Shown here: positions 57,469-64,000 of the stretch, piece after piece | Layout of the letters: every line of letters begins with the position of its first letter | Position numbering within the stretch: position 1 is the stretch's first letter | From: Ignelater luminosus | Taxonomy: Eukaryota > Arthropoda > Insecta > Coleoptera > Elateridae | DNA length: 64,000 bases | Assembly: GCA_011009095.1 (NCBI GenBank) | Contig: VTPC01090587.1 | Span: 1-64,000, forward strand | Direction: 5' to 3' | The notes under the pieces: generated by a model | Told to the model about the DNA's origin: nothing | Seen by the model: the letters and a program-made list of their open reading frames with translations, nothing else | Databases searched by the model: none | Position numbers and translations under genes: made by a program

Positions 57469-59191
57469 CACTCATGGACAAAAATATTGCATATTTTTAA
57501 TTATATTAATAAATTCAGCAAAATGTGGATTTTTCTCCTTGGAATATCACTTTTATGTAACGTTATTATTTTAGAAGGCTGTGAAAAACATTTGATTTGT
57601 TTATGTTTTAGCATTTGTCATAATTGTGGTGTTTTGTGCAAGTTATGGAAATAGCGAGTTTCCTTGATAAACATTATAAACGATATTTTTGACTAAAATT
57701 TGGTTTTGCTCTATTTTGTTTTGTTGCTTTATGTGTAATTAAAAAACTTTTGTAAAACGATGCCAAGAAATAACCACAGCAAAGAATTGGATGTCATAAA
57801 AATGGCAACTTTATGGCAAGAAGGTTATAGACAGAAAAATATTGCAAGAATTGTTCAATTAAATCAATCTACCGTTTCTCGGATTATAAACAGTATAAAA
57901 CACGTCCAGAAAACTGGAAATTACAAAAGAAGGGCAGGGCAAGAACGAAGAAGGTGCAGATGATCGCTTTGTTTAACTTCAGTCTTTAAGAAATCGTGAG
58001 CTTACATCCTCTCCATTACGAATTGAGCTGCGAAACGTAAGAAGGGTTACTGTTAGTTCAAAGATGATAAGGCAAAAGTTAAAAGAAGTCGCTTTGAATG
58101 CCAGAGTACCTGCCGTAGTGCCCCGTCTCTTCCAACAACATAAAAAGCAAAGATTAGACTTTGCTAGAGTCCATGCTGATTGGACCATTGAGGAATGAAA
58201 GGATATTTGTTTTACTGACGAAACAAGGATTGAATTTTAGAAGACGGGCAGACGAAATAAGGTGTACAGAAGAGTCGGAAAGCGTTATAACAGTTGCAAT
58301 TTGGTTAATGATATAAGCTATGGAGGTGGTGGAATAACATTATTATTATTTATTTATTGCAAAGTAATCCCTCATAGTGGGTGTGGTATGATTTAATAAA
58401 TAAATGAAACACCACGATTAATCGTGGACAGATTTTTATTTATTTATTAAATTATTATTATTATTAAATTATTATTATTATTATTATTATCCCCTAAACA
58501 TTTAGGGGTGCTATTAATTGGGAGTCACGTATACAGCTTGTGGAGGTTAACGGAAGAATGACGGCTGAACGATACATTGAAGGCATCTTACAAGAGCATG
58601 TTGTGCCCTATGTTGGAGTTATAGGGTATGAGAGATCTGTGCTAATGCACGATAATGCTCGCCCCCCTCGCAGTATCTTGATGAGGTTAATATCAGAACA
58701 TTAGATTGGCCTTCATAAAGTCCCGATCTTACCCCGATCGAACATTTATGGGACATGCTGAAAAGAAGCATTTGGCACAGAAATCCGGCTTCTACGACTA
58801 AAAATGAACTCAGAATTGCTGCAAGAGGAGAATGGGAATCGATTCTCCAAGAAACAACCCAAAACCTTTTTTCCAGCCTACCCAGAAGAATGAGCGTAAT
58901 CATTCAAGCTCCAGGAGGAAACATGCGTTACTAAAATTCATTTGTTTTAGTATAGACACGTTATTTTTAAAACTGTTCAGTTATTATTCATGTGTTACTA
59001 TTCTTCTAAAGTTCCTTGTTCAATAAATTGAATTGTGGATTTTACATACCAAGACTTATTTGCAATGTCCTTCATAGATACATTAATTTAAGTTTAAAAA
59101 CAACAATCCAGCCTACTTCGATCTATATTACTTCTCAAACAGAAGAATAAATCAACAATATAAAAGTATGCAATATTTTTGTCTGTGAGTG
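57469..59191 (+). mobile_element. Tc1-like transposon with both ends, inserted in an inverted-repeat element
   Basis: The ends CACTCATGGACAAAAATATT and the mirror AATATTTTTGTCTGTGAGTG are flanked by TA (57467-57468, 59192-59193). It carries a decayed transposase (57760-58934) and a low-complexity TTATTA-rich insertion at about 58340-58490. A family resembling the 19436 copy in layout but with different ends and protein, so it is a separate Tc1 lineage. Confidence 0.9.
57760..58934 (+). pseudogene. Tc1-like transposase pseudogene
   Basis: MPRNNHSKELDVIKMATLWQ begins a helix-turn-helix (RQKNIARIVQLNQSTVSRII). After a frame change comes SLRNRELTSSPLRIELRN, then CFTDETRIEF with the first catalytic Asp, NGRMTAERYIEGIL, VLMHDNARPPRSI with the second, a SPDLTPIEHLWD-like block in shifted frames with the final Glu (near 58740), and a C-terminus ending APGGNMRY. 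The three catalytic positions are all legible, so decay is by shifts, stops and the AT-rich insertion, not by loss of key residues. Confidence 0.8.
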
Positions 59192-59758
59192 TAGTTAGCT
59201 GCTTACTTGACGCTATTTGTTAATGCCTGGTAAAGTATCTTAAAAGCGTATTTTGTTTTAGCAATTGTTGCATAACACCTGTTGTTTATTTGACAAAAAT
59301 CAACGAAATGGTTTTCACTTCATAATTTGGTAAAACAAAATAATAACTTTGTTAAACCTTATTATCGCTGAAAAGCGTTATTCGGCAATATAAAAATCAA
59401 GTAGGCATCCCATTTAAAGAAATTTGCATTTACATACGTTCCACCGTCGAAGTAAAACAAAAAATGATCGCAAAAATTACTTTTTTTGTGTGTGTTTGTA
59501 AGTAAATTTTTTAAAACTCCCTCTTTGCCGTTCTTCTATCTATCTTTACTCGTTCCTGAGATATTTCACTTTAAAGAAAATCGGATATTTTCGCTTTTAG
59601 CAAATATCTAGTAAGTCGTAAACTATTTTGAAAAAACAAAAATATCAGTAGGTAAATTGATTTCCAAAATAGGCAACTTTTTCTAATTTAACAGACTTCG
59701 TATCTTTTCCGGTTTCCGAGATCTCAATGGTGAGCCTTTAATTTGGGATACACTGTAT

Positions 59759-60419
59759 ATGTATTTGTATAATTACACGGACCCCATAAATTAGTTATTA
59801 ATAGGTATACAAATTAATAATAAAAAATTTAAAGTCACATGTTACAATTTTTTGGTAAGTTCTTTATTATTAATTTGTAAATGCCTTTCTAATTTTGCTT
59901 CAGGTTCTACAAAATCACAATAGAGTCTACAGCGTGAAGTACTTTCTAACATATTATATTAATTAATAACATTTAAAATGATAATTCTGAATCAGCATTC
60001 CTTCTTTTTTTCGGTTTTCCATATATTACTTGCTTTAAGCAAGTTGGATACAATTCTAATTATTATTTTCTAGTATTTAATAAACATCAATAATAATTAT
60101 ATTCTTACAGGGAAACTGTTTCATTAGTTTTGTAGTAGCGGCCATTGAGTAGTATAAAGGAACATATTTTGCAAAATACATTTCATTTTCTATTTATTTG
60201 AATTTCTTTTTTAGCAAAAAATATCAAATTGTTTTGTTGGAAAAAATTGAGTTCACGCAAGAAAAGTAACACTTTCTGGGCATCTGCATAAAGAAGGCGG
60301 ATAGTGAGTTATGTTTCTTTATATTCCAACTCAAATAAATTGCAGAAAAATCGCTAGTAGGCCTATATCGTCTCCTTACACACGTGTTATGCTTACGATA
60401 ACTCTTGGTATAGCCCTCA
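59759..60419. other. Intergenic, no gene recognised
   Basis: AT-rich; chance frames only. Confidence 0.35.
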
Positions 60420-61070
60420 CCATAAGAATAAAATATTCGAGAGCGTGAAATATCTCCCCGCAACGCTTTTATCGACCACCCGACCGCCCGCTTTGGGCGC
60501 CAACTCCCCAACTCTGTTATCCTATAAAATGCGGTTTTTCAGGCACAAAAGTTGGTATTTCGAAAAAAGGCCATACTACACTTTTTATTTTTCCTTCTCT
60601 TCACGATGGTGAAGATTTCAAGTCGATAGGACATACCTTTCCTGCGCAAATAACAAAAGAGAACGTGTCTTTTTTTTCAAAAATTAACAAGAACTCTTGC
60701 CGAAATCATTTTAATTACTTAGTTTATTAATATTATACTCAGGGTGTGTATTTAGAGCACAAGATATCTTCCCGCAACACCTCCATCGACCACCCGAACG
60801 CACGCCTATGGTCATAAACTTTTCTACGTTATATCATCAAATCCAATTTAGAGATACAAGGAGTACTTTTTCGAAAAAGTATCTTTACCTTCTCTTTACG
60901 ATGATTATGGTTTCGAGTCGATAGGACGTACCGTTTCGGCACAAACGACGAAAAACCAAAAACTACGAATGCACAAGAGATTTCAAAACTTCCTGTCTCC
61001 GAAGTTCCTCCTGCCATTTTAACGAGATTTGGAAGCGGAATGCACAAAGGTTTAGGAAAGCTCCATGCCA
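60420..61070. repeat. Degenerate tandem repeat, ~313-bp period, two units
   Basis: Unit 1 has CGCAACGCTTTTATCGACCA at 60461, and CTTCTCTTCACGATGGTGAA followed by TCAAGTCGATAGGACATACC later. Unit 2 has CGCAACACCTCCATCGACCA about 313 bases on, then CTTCTCTTTACGATGATTAT and TCGAGTCGATAGGACGTACC. The order of words is preserved, so this is a direct duplication. The GC content is higher than the surroundings. Function unknown; it may be internal repeats of an unrecognised transposon. Confidence 0.7.
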
Positions 61071-61149
61071 AATCTCAGTATTAATCATCCAAAAAACAAC
61101 GGCGCTAAAAGGGATGGAAGGAAAACGGCACCCCCTCCAGGTTTCAACA

Positions 61150-61950
61150 GTCTTTTTGGAAAGATACGGAATTGGCTTACAGAATCAGAACTTGTAGAGA
61201 AAAAGTACATAGAACCTTTTTTTGTTCCCCATTCCACGGCGCATCAAAGTGTTATAACTACGTGTCCATAGGAACTAGGATAACTGCCCCAAAAAGGTAC
61301 AAAAAAATTGTCTCAAGAATTCCAAGGTGGTTCGAGCTACGTGTGGTCGGGCATTGTCTTGCTGAAAGTAACCGTGCTACAGTTCATTACCGTGCAAATA
61401 TGTTATTCTGATATCTCCTCAAAACAGATGAAGCCAATTATTCTTTTTCGGAAAGAGTCACCCAAACACCTACCTTAGGGTATTGCAAGGAAGTTCTTTG
61501 ATAAAATTAGAGATTGTCAGTACTCCACATTCTCATTATTTGTGAGTTTGCGTATGCAGATAAATAAAAGCATGACTCATATGAGAAGAACGTAAAATCT
61601 AAAGTGTTACCATCAAGACTGCCCCGAAACCAGGTACAGTAGGCAAATCTTTTATTATAATTTGGTGGCAAGAGTTTCTGATGTAGCTGTACTTTATAAG
61701 GAAACATACAAATCCTTTTTTAAAATGGATTTTAAATGGATCAAGCTCTTATTTGTTCAATGACATTATCAGTTCGAACTCGTTTTCTACCGGCTTCCTT
61801 TTTATGACTTGCACTACTGGTTTGTTCAAAATTGAACATACTTTAGTTTCCTCTCTGTCTGTTTTGTTTGGAATCCCCAATGTGGTTAGAAAAAGATAAT
61901 TGAAATTCATTTTCATGTCAATAGTTTGCAGCCTAGCCAAGATTTTATCG
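61150..61950 (-). pseudogene. DDE transposase remnant, Tc1/mariner superfamily relative
   Basis: On the minus strand: VVQVIKRKPVENEF (N-terminal part), then at 61707 MFPYKVQLHQKLLPPNYNKR, FAYCTWFRGSLDGNTLDFTF, a FFSYESCFYLSAYANSQ block (usual FSDEAxFHLSGYVNxQN, so Tyr stands at the first catalytic Asp), MRMWSTDN, then GYFQQDNARPHVARTTLEFL with the second Asp and RQFF. It belongs to the group of insect transposases with YPYKxQxxQxLxPxD before the first Asp. Stops and shifts are frequent, and the third-residue region is unreadable. No ends located. Confidence 0.65.
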
Positions 61951-62840
61951 TTGAATTTTTAAAAGTCACTAGCTTTAATATTAATATCAAGATTGGAGCA
62001 TCGAGATATTAAGAGGGTGCCTGTCCACACTCGTGTATGATGCCTTAAAGAGCAATGCAACTATAATAACGTCTTAATTATATTTGTATGCACGCACAAC
62101 CTGTCCAATTTATTAAAAAGGTAATCTTCATTTGAGTATTCCAAAGCACATTCTTAGTATAGAACCTCACTTGGTTACACGCACTTATAATTTTAAATTG
62201 ACATTTATTACTTTCCTTTAACAAATTATAGTTGGGAACTCTAGATGAAGTCTCTGTGAATAACGTCAAATTAGAGAGAAGCAAGTATAATTTATTGTTT
62301 TGTTTAATCTATCCTTGCTGCTATTCTTCAATAATCAGAAGACTTTCTTATAGTTGCTGCAAACAGGCCCTTCCGGAATTATCAATACGCATTGTCTGTT
62401 AGCCAATTATCTAATTTGCATTCCTGACAAATCAAATAGACTCATGTTATTCTTGGTCCAGATAGAGGGATAAGGATTCTTCTGTGGTCTTCACCCTTTA
62501 GTTTAGTTCTTCAACAGTCATCAGGACATAAAGCGCCCCATTGCGTTGAGGAGTTCTTCCTGTACCCGAGGGGCGGTGGGTTATGTTGTAGATCTGGATC
62601 TTTCTTGTACGATTTCTAAGCACCAAAAATTTCCAATTCGTCAAAAGTAAATGCTTCAAATTATAATGTAGTTTTGAGACATAAACAATCTCTGAAAGGA
62701 ACTACCAATTTACCAATGAACATAGTTTTCCTGATGCGAATCTGCTTGTGACAATTGGATGTAAAAGTCACTTTAGCCCCCCCCCCCTCCTCTTACTGCA
62801 ACGTCTCAACAGACAGACAATAGGTAGCGCGGTACTGCTA
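61951..62840. other. Intergenic, no gene recognised
   Basis: No conserved motif on either strand. Includes a C-run at about 62780. Confidence 0.35.
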
Positions 62841-63455
62841 CAGTGTTCAAAGCCAGTTGATTGTGATATCAAGTGCCGACACCAAACAAAAGACGATCGC
62901 AAATTGAGCTCAATAACGATTTTCTTTCCGTTAGAGGCGCTATTGTTCTAGATTAAACTTGACAAGTTTAAACGTCAGTTTATAAGTTTGAGGTTATTAA
63001 AATTTAAATGTTAGAAAAAAGTAATTATTAATGCCTTGTTGTTGCGTATTCTTTATTTTTTGCAAAGTTTGTATAAGCAAGTGTATATTTTCTATTACCT
63101 CGTCGCCATCTTCATCACTTTCACAATTATGTTTTTATAAATTGCTGTAAAACAGATTTCGTAGTGGTTGCGCAACCGTTTCGGAATAAATCGGATGAAT
63201 CCAGATAACTGTCATGTAATTTGTATGATCAGATCAAAAATACAAGTTAAGTTTCCGAAAACGCATTATTTATTACATTTTTCTAAAATATAAGTTTTAA
63301 TAACCTCACACTTATAAACTGACGTTTAAACTTGTCAAATTTAATCTAGAACAACGGCGCCTTTAACGGAAAGAAAATCGTTATTGAGCTCAATTTGCGA
63401 TCGTCTTTTGTTTGGTGTCGATACTTGGTATCACAATCAACTGGCTTTGACAGTG
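62841..63455. mobile_element. Fold-back element with ~175-bp inverted arms
   Basis: The left arm 62841-63018 (TTCAAAGCCAGTTGATTGTG, CAAACAAAAGACGATCGCAA, ATTGAGCTCAATAACGATTT, ACTTGACAAGTTTAAACGTC) is the inverse of 63278-63455 (GACGTTTAAACTTGTCAAAT, TTGCGATCGTCTTTTGTTTG, CACAATCAACTGGCTTTGA). Identity is high, so it is fairly young. The 260-bp centre holds no gene. No target duplication was pinned. Confidence 0.8.
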
Positions 63456-64000
63456 TCTTTCTCGATTTTTCTCTTCTGAAGCACCAACAAAATGGAGCTG
63501 TTTATGAAAAAATTATTGCTGCTTGCTACTGCGGGTTGAAAAATACTTAGCTCATCTTATGAGATTAATAAAAGAAATATTGCTGATGCAAAAATGTTCT
63601 GTGGTGCAGAGTTTAAGCTGAAATAAAATTTTGAATCGTAAAAATACGAGAATGAGAAGAAAGATTTTAGCAAAAGCGAAAACATACGAATTGGAAGTAG
63701 GTGCTACGCCGGGTAATCAAGGCTGTAGGTACGGATTTATAATCTTTTTATATACAAGCGAATTTTAATAAAATTTAATATATACATTATTTTTAATAAA
63801 TGCAATTCCAGCTTCACTATAAATCACATTAACTTTCTTATTCTTATTTTATTAACATTATTTTGTTATTAGCCGGCGGCGGCGTTTGTGATCGAACTTG
63901 TTGGGGGAAATGTGTAGGATGAACTACCTTTCACAGCATACTATTTTTTACGGGCTTTGGTCGTTGCTTGTGTGAATTTCATTCCAAATATCAAAAATGT
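63456..64000. other. Right edge of window, no gene confirmed
   Basis: A frame starting MELFMKKLLLLATAG at 63492 stops after 15 codons, and a second, MRRKILAKAKTYELEV at 63652, runs to a donor-like GTAGGTAC. Neither matches a family I know. They may be parts of a gene or transposon continuing past the window. Confidence 0.25.

Larger units (their letters stand above)
57074..59758. repeat. Long-armed inverted-repeat element, split by a Tc1-like transposon
   Basis: The left arm 57074-57466 and right arm 59194-59758 are inverted copies. Shared words include GTTGCCTATTTTGGAAATCA, TTTTTGTTTTTTCAAAATAG, GGAACGAGTAAAGATA, GAACGGCAAA and, at the inner edges, CGCTTTTAAGATACTTTACT next to CATTAACAAATA. 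The arms have diverged by substitutions and small indels, so it is old. The Tc1 element lies exactly at the hinge. No transposase belongs to the outer element. Confidence 0.75.

Overview
The window is arthropod, most likely insect, nuclear DNA. It is AT-rich, with small GT-AG introns (52-57 bp) next to multi-kilobase ones, insect-type orthologues, and many Tc1/mariner, hAT, LINE and TA- or TTA-flanked MITE remnants. The aldolase has Drosophila-style alternative last exons. I cannot fix the order from sequence alone; a beetle or another non-dipteran insect fits best.

Five host protein genes can be read through. (1) A trichoplein-like (TCHP) coiled-coil protein, + strand, 4746-6257. (2) The store-operated calcium channel Orai, - strand, three exons 11571-6617, lying tail-to-tail with TCHP. 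(3) An MBD4-type thymine/uracil DNA glycosylase with a long Asn-rich N-terminus and an uninterrupted reading frame, + strand, 34651-36774. (4) Fructose-bisphosphate aldolase, + strand, 38951-41640, with a TATA box, a probable non-coding first exon and two alternative C-terminal exons. (5) A peroxisomal ABCD1/2-type half transporter, - strand, five exons 55485-47105, with a 5.8-kb first intron. I rebuilt splice junctions by hand; phases agree at every coding junction of these genes. They have unrelated roles (cilium/centrosome, Ca2+ entry, DNA repair, glycolysis, peroxisomal fatty-acid import) and are not an operon or pathway.

The rest is mainly transposon fossils. 0.7-2.6 kb: hAT with BED finger. 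3.0-4.2 kb: two copies of a 126-bp-unit repeat, with a third at 32.3 kb. 8.3-8.9 kb: mariner. 9.7-10 kb: MITE in the Orai intron. 12.5 kb: pogo-like scrap. 14.3 kb: compact palindrome. 15.2-15.6 kb: R1-like LINE endonuclease. 15.9-16.4 kb: TTA-flanked MITE. 19.4-21.0 kb: Tc1-like element with both ends. 21.7-22.3 kb: LINE reverse transcriptase. 23.2-24.3 kb: mariner inside a GACGTC-rich element. 28.3-33.2 kb: two mariners carrying nested MITEs. 42.3-44.4 kb: zinc-finger pseudogene split by a 1.6-kb inverted-repeat element. 56.4-59.8 kb: inverted-repeat elements, one split by a Tc1-like transposon. 60.4-63.5 kb: tandem repeat, a further DDE transposase remnant and a fold-back element.

No tRNA, rRNA or CRISPR array was recognised. 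I saw no convincing undescribed defence or metabolic system. The most interesting items are the MBD4-like glycosylase, the alternative aldolase termini, the Orai pore-region substitution, and the layered, datable transposon insertions.
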